Of a stretch of DNA of 64,000 bases, positions 1-10,500 are shown piece after piece. The DNA is taken from positions 29,514,480-29,578,479 of the forward strand of contig CM033397.1 in NCBI GenBank assembly GCA_019426215.1, given 5' to 3'. The notes beneath the pieces were generated by a model. That model saw only the letters and a program-made list of their open reading frames with translations. It was not told the origin of the DNA and made no database searches. Source of the stretch: Buddleja alternifolia. Lineage: Eukaryota; Streptophyta; Magnoliopsida; Lamiales; Scrophulariaceae. Each line of letters opens with the position of its first letter. The stretch's first letter is position 1. The position numbers and the translations under genes were made by a program.

Positions 1-1447
1 GAGGAACATATGGTTTCACATATGGCTTCGGGATAACCTTTTCTGGCTCAACCTTATCTGAAGATTCAAAGATTGAATTATCTTTCATCACAAATTCATC
101 TCTGTGTACAGCATGTGGCTCAAATTCTTCAATTATATTTTCGTTTATCAGAGTTACTGCATTACACTGTCCTCTCGGATTCTCCTCTGTTTGGCTAGGC
201 AGTGTACCCTTTGACCTCAAATTCATAGAACTTGCCAATTGTCCAATTTGTAATTCTAGATTCTTCGTTGCTCCCACTACCAGATCAATTTTTGCTTCCA
301 GATTCTCAAACCGTTTTGTTGTTCCATTAGCGAGCTTTTCAATGGCTAATTCCCAAGCTTGTGGTTCTCGAGGTGGTGGTCCCTGCTGATGTGGTTGTTG
401 AAAATTCTGAGGACCATGTTGTTGGAAACCTGGAGGAAATTGTTGTCTAGGAGGATTTGCTTGAACTCCTTGGTTCCCTTGGCCTCCCCAAGAAAAGTTC
501 AGGTGATTTCGCCAACCCGAATTGTAGGTGTTCGAAAATGGATTTCCTTGCTGCTTATTCTGATTGGATAAATAGTTAGCTTGCTCGATGAGTGGGCAAT
601 CAGTTGCCATATGAGGTGCCCCACAAACATCACAAGCTAAAGTAGGCTGAGATACTGCACTAACATTTCCCTTGAGTCCCTCCATGTGCTTGACAAGTGC
701 TTCAATGTTAGCATTTAGCAATGTAATGTTATCTACATTGTGTATGCCCGGTGTTTTCTTTGCAGCCCGACTATCACTTGCCCACTGATAACTGTTGGAT
801 GCCATTTCGTCCATAAGAGCCAATGCATCATCCGGATTCTTTGCCATAAAACTCCCTCCTGCAGCTGCATCGATATTCATCCGGATACTATGTGACAGAC
901 CATTGTAGAAGGTCTGCACAAGCATCCAACTAGGAATACCGTGATGTGGGCACTTTCGGAGTAATTCTTTATACCTTTCCCATGCTTGATAGAGGGTTTC
1001 ACTATCAGTTTGCATGAATCCTGTGATTGCATTCCTTAACTGAGCAGTCTTGGCTGGGGGAAAATACTTGGTCAGAAACGCAGTCGACAAATCAGCCCAA
1101 GTGGTGAACTTATTTGCCGGCTGATTTTTCAGCCACTCCTTAGCTCTTTTAGACAGGGAGAATGGGAAGAGTCGCAATCTTATGGCATCTTCAGTAACAC
1201 CATTCATCTTGAAAGTACTACAGATTTCCAAGAAATTCCCCAGATGGGAATGAGGATCCTCCCTCTCAATATCTCCCTCAAATGCAGTGTGCTGTAGCAT
1301 TTGAATAATAGCCGGCTTCAACTCAAAGGTATTGGCTTGAACAGTTGGTACCGCTATGCTGGAGGTTAAGTTCTGATATGTTGGTGTAGCATAATCCCGG
1401 AGAGTTCTCTGCGCAGCAGGTTCAATCCTTTGTAAGTCGTCTGCCAT
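1..1447 (-). CDS. Retrotransposon Gag polyprotein, partial at C-terminus
   Basis: The frame is open from an ATG at 1447 (MADDLQRIEP...) to the window edge, about 482 codons without a stop. Residues about 40-190 form the retrotransposon gag core, with recognisable [29 protein letters not shown] and FYNGLSHSIRMNIDAAAGG stretches. A CCHC-like zinc knuckle (CDVCGAPHMATDC, around 615-655) follows, then a Pro/Gln/Gly-rich linker. Gag forms the virus-like particle and binds element RNA. The start is chosen because it is the first ATG downstream of the primer site and fits the family N-terminus. The frame appears intact, unlike the related copy at 60-62 kb. Confidence 0.9.
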   Translation of the reverse strand, partial: MADDLQRIEPAAQRTLRDYATPTYQNLTSSIAVPTVQANTFELKPAIIQMLQHTAFEGDIEREDPHSHLGNFLEICSTFKMNGVTEDAIRLRLFPFSLSKRAKEWLKNQPANKFTTWADLSTAFLTKYFPPAKTAQLRNAITGFMQTDSETLYQAWERYKELLRKCPHHGIPSWMLVQTFYNGLSHSIRMNIDAAAGGSFMAKNPDDALALMDEMASNSYQWASDSRAAKKTPGIHNVDNITLLNANIEALVKHMEGLKGNVSAVSQPTLACDVCGAPHMATDCPLIEQANYLSNQNKQQGNPFSNTYNSGWRNHLNFSWGGQGNQGVQANPPRQQFPPGFQQHGPQNFQQPHQQGPPPREPQAWELAIEKLANGTTKRFENLEAKIDLVVGATKNLELQIGQLASSMNLRSKGTLPSQTEENPRGQCNAVTLINENIIEEFEPHAVHRDEFVMKDNSIFESSDKVEPEKVIPKPYVKPYVP

Positions 1448-1579
1448 GCTGAAACAATACTCTTAAGTATCAAAGTTCAAACAAATAAAAAAAAAATCCA
1501 AAACAAAAGGAAATAAAGAAAAAAAAATGTCTAAACTAATAAGAATTAACTTTTTATTGATATTGACTATTTGTTGCCT

Positions 1580-1597
1580 TCCCCGGCAACGGCGCCA
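1580..1597 (-). other. Primer binding site, tRNA-Asp type
   Basis: The minus-strand sequence TGGCGCCGTTGCCGGGGA is the exact complement of the 3' end of plant tRNA-Asp including CCA. It lies 3 bases downstream of the LTR end, where minus-strand DNA synthesis is primed. tRNA-Asp priming is known for Athila-type elements. Confidence 0.9.
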
Positions 1598-1600
1598 ATT

Positions 1601-2911
1601 TGTTAACCGTCCGTAACAACACGAAATCGAACAAATAATATAGTGAAAGTAAGATCGTCTCCACAGGGAAGGTTATCAAGTACCAAACAAAGTTTATCTT
1701 ATTATTTAGACTATCGATTATCAAAGATTTGAGATTTTAACTAATTAAAAGCAGAAATTTATAAAAACAGAATTAATTATAAATAATAAACACAAATATA
1801 ATTAAAACGAATAATCAATTAACGAAAAGCCTAGGGATTAAGATTTCATCAAGGTATTTCTATGGATTATTGACTTTCAATGGATTATCATTCTTGTTTA
1901 AATTAAAGACCCAATTTCCTTAAATACACGAATACTCTCCCGAGATCTTCATGAGTACCCACCTAAATTAATTAACGTCACTCCCATGATCAAAAACTAA
2001 TTTAGATGAATCCATTAAGTTCTATGAATATTGTTTAACTAGTCTCATGCAAAATTACCAATATCCCTATTAAGCAATTTACACATGTCTATTAAATCCG
2101 AACCAATAAACTAATTCACCTCCCGGTACTTCTTAATTTATCTTAAATCATGCAATTGGTGATCAATCAATTACAAGCATTAAACACTCATTAATAGATA
2201 AACCAAACAAGAAATCACATCCATCAATCATCAATAATCCAAATCAATACACAAGACTACATCTTAAACCCTAGAAAATAATTTAGCTATACATAATTAA
2301 AGAAAAACAAGAAATAAATTGCATAAACACAAAGTTACTCATGTTCAACAATGGAGGATTGGAAGAATACAACTTGAGAAGATGAAGCTTTTCTCCAAGA
2401 ACTCTTCAAGATCTCCTTTCTCTCTCTAGAAGTCTTCTTTTCTCTCCAAGATCTACTTTTTTTGTAAGAATGAATGAATTCATGCTCTTCCACCTCACTC
2501 TAGCCTATATAAATGTTTTTGCCACTTTTTTTAACTAAAAAGGAGTCTTAGATACATAAATTATGCCCATCCAAGTCATAAAATCGGCCCACAAAAATTC
2601 GCAGCTGCACAGTTGTGCAGTTGCCTGTGCAGAAATCTTCCTCTTCATTTTTCTTCAACGAAACATTCTCGTTTGGCCTTTCAAATGCATTTCTTCACAT
2701 CCTCTTGGATAGCCTTCATTATTATTGTAATAAATACTCCTTCAACTCATCAAAATCATCGCTTTTATGCCTATAAAAGCATTGAAACGACTTAGAAATC
2801 AAAATACATAAATTAGGCTAAAAATAAAGGAAAAGACTAACAACAAGGCATAAAATAAAGATAAATGTGAGGTAAATCATAATGAAAATATGTAAAATAT
2901 GAGACCTAACA
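1601..2911 (-). repeat. 5' LTR of the Athila-like element
   Basis: The 1311 bp segment has ends TGTTA and TAACA, abuts the primer site at its 3' end, and has a TATA-like sequence on the minus strand near 2505. It ends only 72 bp from the stop codon of the F-box gene, and both are transcribed leftward, so F-box transcripts could run into or end within this LTR. It has no convincing ORF. Confidence 0.85.
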
Positions 2912-2983
2912 ATATATACATAATTGTGTCACTAAATCAAACACCTGGTGTATACCATCAAATACTCGTACTCGGTGCAATTT

Positions 2984-4588
2984 TCATTCTTCTCTTATTC
3001 TAGGGTAAGCCCCTTTTATGAAACGAATTTGCACATTGTTTGACGCGGTAGCTTCATACGCTCTAATTGATGCCCTATTATACACACCAATTGGATCATC
3101 AAAAAATTGATTAACACAATAGATATTTAGTGTACCCAACTCAGTTGCTTGCGACAACACGTACAGAATGTAGCTTAGCTCACAATCAGAACCCGAGAAG
3201 TTGAAGATCGTGACCTCATTCAATGCCTCCAATCCCATTGCTTGCAACTTCCAGTCCTTTACGTAGTTGGATACACTAATGCCCGCATTTTTCCATGGTG
3301 CACCCTACACATGTTAAGTCAATTACAATTTTATTTTAGAAACCCAAACAAAGAACGTGCTTAATAAACCATGTAATAACTAATAAGCGACAAACCATAA
3401 AACTTAAAATATTACCACCAAATCGACTTTAAGCTCATTCAAGCCTGTACATCTACTGATGAGCACCAATGTGACAACAAGATTGTCAAGCAGCTTCGAA
3501 CACCTGATCTCTAGGCGGTGCATATTAACAAAAAAGTACCTCGCCATAATGTGATATAGAGACTCCACATGCGCCAACCTCTAAACACACAATTAAAAAA
3601 AAAAAAATCAAAACAACTTCTTAAAAGCATTTGCACTTATTCAAACAAAGATAGATAGATATACCCTAACAAAATCAACCGGGACACGTGCTCGTTCGCT
3701 GGACAGCAATTCTTTCGTCATTTTTACAACCTCTCGAAGTAGTCGGTATGTCGAGCAAGTTGATCCGATGTAGTTTCGATGACGGTGTACTATCCACTGT
3801 AAAGAACGAGGTAACGACCCCAATACTTGTAAATGCCCCGGACCCTGTTCGTCTTGTTTCAATAAAATAATAAGGACATCTGCATTGGGGAAGTGTACTT
3901 TTATATTCACCTTTCCTTGGCCCTGATTGAATGCCATCTTGAATATTTTTACAGAAGGCAAATATGTCTCAAATTCTGTTAGTCCTCTAAAATCACAGTT
4001 GAATAACTGCAAATCATTCAACTCGAGACACCATTTTCCAAGGCGGGAAGAAAATGTGTTATCATACAACACAATATGCCTCAATATGAGTCTTTTTAAA
4101 TTTCGTAAATTATATCTATCTTCCCACCTAACAATGTAGTTCGGTAGATATAATTTTAACTGAACAAGAGTTTGTGAAAAAAACAGGTTGTTAGGGAGTG
4201 AAGTGGACAACCGGCCGACTAATTTTAGTATACGAACAGAATGATCTATTCCAAATGCCACCCACTCTTGCCTTATCCAATGCAATGCCTCGGCCCCCAT
4301 TGGTAACTCAAAGCTCAAGGTTTTAACCACACTTTCATTATGTTCAAGTATAGTGCGATTAACAAAATGAATAAAATCTAAACCATGATAACCCCTTTGT
4401 TCGAAACGGTTAATATCGAATAAAAGAGTAGGGCTGGAATACCAACAATGTTGAAAATATTTTGATAAAAGACCCAATCGGGCTGCCTCCACAATGCATA
4501 CATCCCTTGATAACCTTCCCATAACATGAAAAATTATATCCTCACAAAAGAAACTAAGTCTATTATTAGGAATTGTACCTCGTTCCAT
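2984..4588 (-). CDS. F-box/LRR/FBD-type protein, three exons
   Basis: Model: complement(join(2984..3304, 3416..3580, 3665..4588)), 1410 nt, 469 residues. Both introns are GT-AG (GTATAT...TTTAG; GTAATA...TGTAG) and all junctions are phase 0, so the frame stays open across exons. The N-terminus (about residues 8-50: RLSFFCEDIIFHVMGRLS...LLSKYFQHCW) resembles a divergent F-box, the SKP1-binding part of an SCF ubiquitin ligase. Leucine-rich repeats follow (about 110-330). Exon 3 (LNEVTIFNFSGSDCELSYIL) resembles an FBD domain. Family knowledge suggests substrate choice by the LRRs; the target is unknown. Exon 1 alone would give a misleading 315-residue product. This rapidly expanding family has many pseudogenes, but I see no lesion here. 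Confidence 0.82.
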
Positions 4589-4599
4589 GGTTGTTTATA

Positions 4600-4815
4600 T
4601 GAACTATCCCCTGTTTATACTTTGTTTCTACTCATACAAGATGATCCCCTGTCTCCCTTGTTTATATCTCCCCTTTTTCGTGGAAGATGATCCCCTGTCT
4701 CCCCTTTTTTGTGGAAGATGATCCTCACAAATATCTCCTGTTTATACTCTGAAAATTCTTTGTAGGTTTTGGTGAAGGAAGATGATCCTCACAAATATCC
4801 CCTGTTTAACATTAA
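4600..4815. repeat. Short tandem motif upstream of the F-box gene
   Basis: A unit containing GATGATCC(C/T)C, followed by CTGTCTCCC or CACAAATATC, recurs four times (about 4638, 4685, 4716, 4782) in the presumed promoter. It may be a decayed minisatellite. No clear TATA box can be chosen. Confidence 0.5.
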
Positions 4816-4869
4816 TTATACTCTGATCCTCACTAACTTTAGTTATACTAACTTTAATTAACTTTAGTT

Positions 4870-5710
4870 TTACTCTTAGATTATTGGTAAGGACAAATTT
4901 AGCTTATCAGGTAAAAAAATAGTGATAAAAGAGAAAAACAATGCAATATGGAATTTCAAGATATGCCCAAAATCTTTCATCGAGATAAGGAAACAACTTT
5001 AGGGTACAAAGAATTATTATTAAACATAAGCTCATTATTAGACATTATTTAATGATAGATATATCTTTTTAAAATTAAAAAAACACACGACTCTTAGAAT
5101 TTCTACATTAATGTCAAAGTTATTTGATGTACAAATAATTTGTTAGGTATATCTTAGAATTTCTACATTTAATTTTTTAAATTATAAATTGAATATTTTT
5201 TATATAATAGGACAAACTTGCATCAAAATTTACTTTCTATGTTTAAAAAAAGGTAACTATTGTATCTTCTTCTTATGTTTCTCTTTTTTACTCTTAGATT
5301 ATTGGTAAGGGAATATTTAGCTTATTAGATAAAAAAAATAGTGATAAAAGAGAAAAAAATGCAATGAAACGATGGACCCAATTGACAATGTGGTAATTTC
5401 TTTATATGTTATCTTATTCCATTTGGATATATGTGGTCCTATCATCTATGTACACATTAGTGTGCTAAATTTAAATTAATGTCATGTATATATGTATATA
5501 TATATATATATATGTCGATATTATACCATGTGATCCGTCCACCTTTGTCTAGGCCAAATAACTTGGTTAACTTTTATCGAGGATATGAAATTTCAAGATA
5601 TGCCCAAGATCTTTCATCGAGATAAGGAAACAACTTTAGGGTACAAAGAATTATTATTAATTAATGATAGATATATCTTTTTAAAGTTAAAAAATCAATA
5701 ATGATTACCC
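4870..5710. repeat. Diverged direct repeat pair, second copy split
   Basis: The segment 4876-5070 recurs at 5293-5368 and continues at 5583-5695. The shared text includes GTGATAAAAGAGAAAAA and CATCGAGATAAGGAAACAAC. The second copy is split by about 215 bp (5369-5582), or the first lost it. The extra segment holds a short TA microsatellite near 5500. No coding potential is seen. Confidence 0.7.
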
Positions 5711-6340
5711 ACCATTGGTCACTACAATGATTAACTTTAAAACGCACCAATCAATGTTGATACGGTATTTATAGGGACGTAAATAAGTCTAGTGGAGCCG
5801 AACAAGTTGTTGTTCAAGCTTATTTATGTGAAACATTATCAAATTATAAAATTTGTGTTTGATTTTGATTTGATTGTTAATCGAGTCGATCTCAATTATC
5901 GAATAGCTTGATTTGTATTTCAGCCTTATATATTTATATTAATAGTACTAAATAATATATATTTATTTCTAGTTAGTATTAATTACACTTACATGAAAAT
6001 TATGAATTTGTTATCTAATATCAGTCATGTTGACATTGATCATTAGATTTGAAAAGCAATATCATCAACCCCACTCACACACAAAAAAGCGACCAAAAAA
6101 TGAAAAGTTTGTTGTGACAGTAGAAAGGTAAAGATATGAGTAAATCTTCTTTTCCTAATATATAAACATATACATACACATATACATTTTCAAATATATA
6201 TGTATAACCCCATTCACACACAAAAAGAAAATCCTCAAACTCCACCCCCATAAATTCTCTTCCACATCAATGCACTTTTTAAGCTTATTTCTTCTTTAGC
6301 AAATTCGCACAGAAAGAGTGAATTCTTATAAACTCTAAAA
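5711..6340. other. AT-rich intergenic stretch with a 5'-UTR-like end
   Basis: No gene is recognised. Part of it (about 5790-5930) is reminiscent of degraded repeat sequence. The last 150 bp are CA/CT-rich (CACACAAAAAGAAAATCC) and look like a plant 5' leader leading to the short ORF at 6341. Confidence 0.4.
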
Positions 6341-6442
6341 ATGTTCATTTTCAATCAAAAAATCAGAGGTTTACTTCTACTAGTTTTCTTGCTAAGTTTA
6401 ATGATCAAGAGAGACTACCTTCGGTCGATAAACAGTCACTAA
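6341..6442 (+). pseudogene. Truncated secreted-peptide-like ORF (signal peptide only)
   Basis: A 33-codon ORF begins MFIFNQKIRG and continues LLLLVFLLSLMI, a plausible secretory signal peptide (short basic n-region, hydrophobic core). It has an A-rich start context (AAAAATGTTC) and a UTR-like leader. After KRDYLRS it runs into the repeat starting near 6420 and stops. I infer that a small secreted-protein gene was truncated here by repeat insertion or rearrangement. No mature peptide motif (CLE, CEP, RALF or similar) is visible, so the family is unknown and chance is possible. Confidence 0.3.
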
Positions 6443-6445
6443 ATA

Positions 6446-6600
6446 CAAAATAGAGACCGAATTATTTTATTTTATAATATAACTCGCAAAAGACCACTTT
6501 CCATTTTTTTTATTCTAATTTACAAAATAGAGACCGAATTATTTTATTTTATAATATAATTCGCAAAAGACCACTTTCCATTTTTTTATTCTAATTTACA
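6446..6600. repeat. 76 bp tandem duplication, two copies
   Basis: Two adjacent copies (about 6446-6522 and 6523-6598) share AAATAGAGACCGAATTATTT and CGCAAAAGACCACTTTCC and differ at only one or two positions plus a T-run length. A third partial start (ACAGAATAGAGACC) follows. This is a recent local duplication with no coding content. Confidence 0.85.
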
Positions 6601-7300
6601 GAATAGAGACCTAAATGCTAAAGTGTAGTTTTTTTTTGTTTTTTTTTTTTTACTTTTAGGCGAAGGTGAATACACTAACCTGACAAATCCGAACAAATAA
6701 TTTTTAATCATTGACCATACAAACATTATACTAGAGTAGTTAGTATACTATTGTAGTTTATTATATTAGTCTCCTATCCACGACCAATTAAGATAAATCA
6801 AAAAAGAAATAGAAAATTAAACACATCAAATCCATTAATTATGTCTCTAATTGCTTACAGGAATATCACAACTTAATTTCAATTTATGTATAACTCATCA
6901 TTTTATATAGGGTTTAGGGGTTTAGGACACATAACACTTAGCTCGGACTTAAGCTCTATATATAGACAAAACTCAATCCATTGAATTAATAAGTTAGAAA
7001 ATAAATGAAAGTACTAAGGATATTTAATAATTTAACAATAATTTATATACATAAATAATAGCAACTGGCATTTTATAAGATGATCAATTTTAACCCTAAA
7101 TCATAAATAACAACTTTCTTAATTTTAAGAAAAAATTCAAAATAAATAACATCTAAAATAGATAAATAATATATATATATATATATATGCGTGTGTTTTT
7201 TTTACGTTTTTGTTAACAATAGCTTCATGTTATAATATATTCCACAAAATATTTTTAAATCTATTAGGTAATTATTAACATTTATTTATTATTTAGTTTT
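6601..7300. other. AT-rich intergenic stretch, nothing recognised
   Basis: Only poly-T near 6630-6650 and an (AT)n microsatellite near 7169-7188 stand out. No ORF, RNA gene or element boundary could be supported. Confidence 0.5.
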
Positions 7301-7672
7301 AATCATTTGGGTATTCAGCATCAATTGCTTTGTTCCTAAAAAACAATATTATATTTCCTCTCATTTTCCAACAAATATTTTTGTTGGCAAATTTTATTAA
7401 TTTCTTATTTAATTTTACAGAATATTCAGCTACAAATTTAGGAACAAGAAAAATGGAGGGAAGTTTGCCTCCATTTTTTGATGGAACGAAAAATTTGCTA
7501 CAAATTTTGGGAACGAATAAATTTGTTCTTAATTTTTACAACAAAATAATTTGATGTTAATTTTGTAGGAGAGCTTGAAATCACATTGGTTGCTAAATTT
7601 GTAGCCAATTGCCAACAAATTTACTTTACTTCCTAATTTTTTGTTCCTATTTGATGTTTTTCTTGTAATGAC
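7300..7672 (-). mobile_element. CACTA-like element terminal remnant
   Basis: Read on the minus strand, the right edge begins CATTACAAGAAAAACATC, one base different from the common CACTACAAGAAAAA terminus of plant CACTA (En/Spm) elements. It is followed by repeated subterminal motifs (GCTACAAATT or CAACAAATTT-like at 7430, 7498, 7594 and 7612). The other terminus is not recognised, so this may be one end only. Its right border coincides with the left break of the duplicated segment that begins at 7673. Confidence 0.5.
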
Positions 7673-8026
7673 ATACACATACTATTTAATGTTTGTGTGT
7701 GTATGATTATGTATGTATGTGTAACGACTACATTTTTATGAACTTAGGGATTGCATTCCTCAATTGTAGCAGATACCTCAATGAAAATTTCATGTGCTAC
7801 TCAACACCTCCAATGGAATTAAACATTTGATCCGAAAATGTAATTTATTCCTTTACATAGAATTCCTGTGCTATATTTTCAAACACTTTAATCAAATTAA
7901 TTTTTTTATCTCAAAATCAATTGCTTTATTACCTTGCAGAAGTTGCATGTGCCATGTAAACAGGTCCGATTTTGCATTCATATATTACCAAAAATCATGA
8001 AATTTAGAACCTAATGAAATTTTAAT

Positions 8027-8395
8027 TTATTTATTTTTTTGAAATCCAACGATATTATATTCAAACATAGAACCCGACAGAAGAATAATTTGCACAAGAT
8101 CAGGGATAAAGGGATTCCCCCAAATAGTAGAAAAGGCATTTCTAGCTAGGAAACCCGAACGCCTTACTAAATAAGGGACACAAGAATTAAAACCATGTTT
8201 CAAGCGTTTACAGTCTTCAATAATTGTACCAATTGTCGAGAGATGCTCGTCAATGCTTTGGAACTTGGTATATAAATTGGAGCTATCCCATTCAATAATC
8301 ACATTATTCCAACCAAAAACTAAAGCCATCTCGAGAGCTGTTCGAAGAGCCAACGCCTCAGCTTGGATACTAGTGTACTCTTTACTGTAGTTATT
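8027..8395 (-). pseudogene. RNase H-like fragment of a non-LTR retrotransposon
   Basis: The minus-strand frame carries QAEALALRTALEMALVFGW, then IIEWDSSNLY and a C-terminal ARNAF segment. This matches the C-terminal half of the plant RNase H-like domain (RVT_3 type) found in LINE polyproteins and derived gene fragments. The frame is open beyond the first ATG (8353) back to about 8395. The N-terminal catalytic Asp/Glu part is missing, so it cannot be a working RNase H. It interrupts the duplicated segment (absent at the matching place in copy B), so it arrived by insertion. Confidence 0.6.
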
Positions 8396-8431
8396 TTTTC
8401 ACATAGACATATGGACTATATATGTTATATG

Positions 8432-9164
8432 TGTTGGAAATCGGATGTAAATAAAGTACGTGTGATGTACTTCCGGTAACAAATTCGAACAACACGTGTG
8501 CATTTCGAATTTCTCTAATCCGAGTTCGGACGAATGAGAAATTAAATGCTGAAGTTGTGGTTTGATATTTGTGGGTTTACCGTGAATTTCTTCTAATCCA
8601 ACTGTGTAAAACAATGAAGAGTTAAAGATACCACTTATTACGATCGATAGTCACAATAGTACGAGCTGTATTTTTAACAAACATGTGATTGGTCATATTT
8701 ATGACGGACAAAACCGTTACGACCGTTACATGTGAGTCATTAAATTGGATTTAATGACATTTATGTGAGTCATTAAATTGAATTTAATGACACATATTGC
8801 CACTCATGTTTCTAACACCTATATAAACCCCCCCTTGGGTATTCATTTTCAAAAGAAAGAATTTACAATTCCTCTTCATGTTTGGTTCTTTCTCTTGAGG
8901 TTAGTTATTCCGGGAATAACAAAGTCGAGATTTGAATCATGTTGTTATTGAGAGTTCGAAACAGGGTTTCGTTCGTGGGTCTCAGTTTTGAAGTGGTTCA
9001 ATCACGAGAAGAATCGTTGTATCTTGGGACACAAATTGCATGAACCCGTACCACCAATAGCAGGACTATAACGAGGCAATATTGTGTTTAGGATAGAGAG
9101 TCCAACTCTCGTCTCGATTCAGATTTTGCATATCCATTTTATCACAGTCAAATTTTAACCAACA
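8432..9164. mobile_element. Solo LTR, copia-like, TSD ATATG
   Basis: A 733 bp segment begins TGTTGG and ends CCAACA, flanked by identical ATATG at 8427-8431 and 9165-9169. The uninterrupted paralogous site in copy B (near 19325-19335, CTTATATGTTCTG) confirms the insertion point. A TATA-like CCTATATAAAC lies near 8818. No internal region or second LTR is present, so this is a solo LTR left by LTR-LTR recombination. Confidence 0.92.
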
Positions 9165-9224
9165 ATATGTTCTGTAATAACATTATTGGTATAAGTTAAT
9201 TAATCTATTAATTTGGATGTTATC

Positions 9225-9954
9225 GAAAGAAATTATGAGAAAAACCCTAGCTTTCTTTTTTCTTATATTTTTTTCTGCAGGCGATGGTTTGGTGAAGCAG
9301 TCGTCCGCTTCACCACGTTTATCACCATCATTGTCGGCGGGTTGAATTAGAGCACCCTTTTTCAAGTTGTACATCACATCTTCAAATCTGACGAGACGGA
9401 TATGGATCGAAAGAGACAGAGACCAACGGGGGTTGGTCCGAGTGGTAAGCAGCTCGGTTCCGCTTAAGCAAGGTCTCGGGTTTGATTCCTTGTGTACGCA
9501 GTTACCCCCGTTGGGAGACTCATCCACCAAGCCAGGTGTGCGACCCGGGTCGACCAACAGATTAGTCCGGCAATGCCCGAGATACTGTGGTAGGCAACCA
9601 AAAAAAAAAAAGACAGAGACAGATCTGACGAGATGAAGACGGGTGATACATAAGTTTTATATAGCGTTTTACATATTTTGTTTAGTATTTTATTTTCTCT
9701 ATCGTATGAGAGTTTTCTTTCTCTCTTAAATGGGAGTTTCATCTCTCCTTGAATAGGAGTTGCACAAGAATTTTCTTGTGTTCGTTTGTGAGTTCTTAAA
9801 ATTTGTTATCTTCAAGAACTTGATAGTTGGTGTCTTCTTACTACATCATTTTGAGTCGATATGAATTGTATTATTTCAAGGCATTATAAACTTTCGATTG
9901 AATGATATATAAGACCAATTTTTCTTAAAAAAGAAAGAAAGAAATTATGAGAAA
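9225..9954 (+). mobile_element. Retroposed insertion with 18 bp TSD, carrying a SINE
   Basis: GAAAGAAATTATGAGAAA occurs at both 9225-9242 and 9937-9954. The 694 bp between is absent from the matching site in copy B (about 19390-19410). The insert starts AACCCTAGC, like a plant transcript or LINE 5' end, and ends in an A-rich tail (CTTAAAAAAGAAA). Long target duplications plus an A-tail indicate target-primed reverse transcription. The source transcript is not recognised; a LINE-derived or processed non-coding RNA is possible. No intact protein is encoded. Confidence 0.75.
9424..9610 (+). mobile_element. tRNA-derived SINE
   Basis: A pol III A-box-like TGGTCCGAGTGG (9434-9445) and B-box GGTCTCGGGTTTGATTCC (9472-9489) lie in a tRNA-like head. 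A tail region (GTGTGCGACCCGGGTCGAC) ends in 11 or more A. The flanks are AGACAGAGAC at 9414-9423 and 9611-9620, a 10 bp target duplication. It is nested in the larger retroposed insert. It is not a functional tRNA gene. Confidence 0.85.
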
Positions 9955-10500
9955 TTAATTCTATCAGTTATTAGATTGATGTTTATAAATGAAAAACATT
10001 GCAAACGAATATTAAGTGACAATATCAAAGTTGTTAATAATGATATGTTTTAAATATAGAAAGGTTTTACTTTTGCCGCTAGAATTAATATTTTCAAAAG
10101 TTAATGATAATTCTATTATTATTAGATAAGATGGAAATAATATAAAAGTTAATGATAAATAGATGTAAAATTATTCTAACATTTTTTAGGAAAAGCACCC
10201 AAGTAATACTTCCATTTCTTTCATATCCAAAAACTCATGAATCTTTTAATTTTTTGTTGAATCTAAAAGAGGAATCACATAAGTTAGTAGTTATCTATAT
10301 ATTATTTGAACTGTGAAATTTTCTGAATAAATTCAATAACGTGATTTTGTCAGAATATTCTTCTCGTGATTAGAAATATTTTTAATTAAATTAAGAAAAC
10401 AATTGCTATAAACTAAAGAACTTCGAATTATACCTGATACACAAATTATCAATTTGAAATACTCACCGAGAAAGAAAAAATTCGTAGAAAGATATGTTAT

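Larger units (their letters stand above)
1..2911 (-). mobile_element. Athila-like Ty3/gypsy LTR retrotransposon, 5' part (runs off left edge)
   Basis: Read on the minus strand, the order is LTR (2911-1601), a tRNA-Asp primer binding site (1597-1580), a leader, and an open gag frame from 1447 to the window edge. This is the 5' end of an LTR retrotransposon; pol and the 3' LTR must lie left of the window. The intact gag frame and clean LTR termini (TGTTA...TAACA) suggest a fairly young insertion. The target duplication should be ATATA (2912-2916), but its partner is outside the window. The gag type and tRNA-Asp primer fit the Athila/Tat branch; lineage assignment is inferred. Confidence 0.88.
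7673..10240 (+). repeat. Segmental duplication, copy A (partner 14945-19630)
   Basis: Unique sequence aligns in order with the 3' flank of the SPH gene: 7673-7830 with 14948-15105, 7838-7990 with 16478-16625, 8370-8431 plus 9165-9240 with 19260-19385, and 9950-10180 with 19405-19600. Gaps are explained by later insertions in one copy or the other. Copy A has no SPH gene; alignment stops at the CACTA border near 7672. Confidence 0.8.

Noticed and set aside
359..571. 70-codon plus-strand frame in the left element
   Set aside because: Antisense to the intact gag frame.
3688..4139. Plus-strand frames of 60-70 codons at the F-box locus
   Set aside because: Antisense to exon 1 of the F-box gene; no family features.
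9431..9500. Possible tRNA gene from A and B boxes
   Set aside because: No cloverleaf can be completed, and the tail, poly(A) and target duplication show a SINE.
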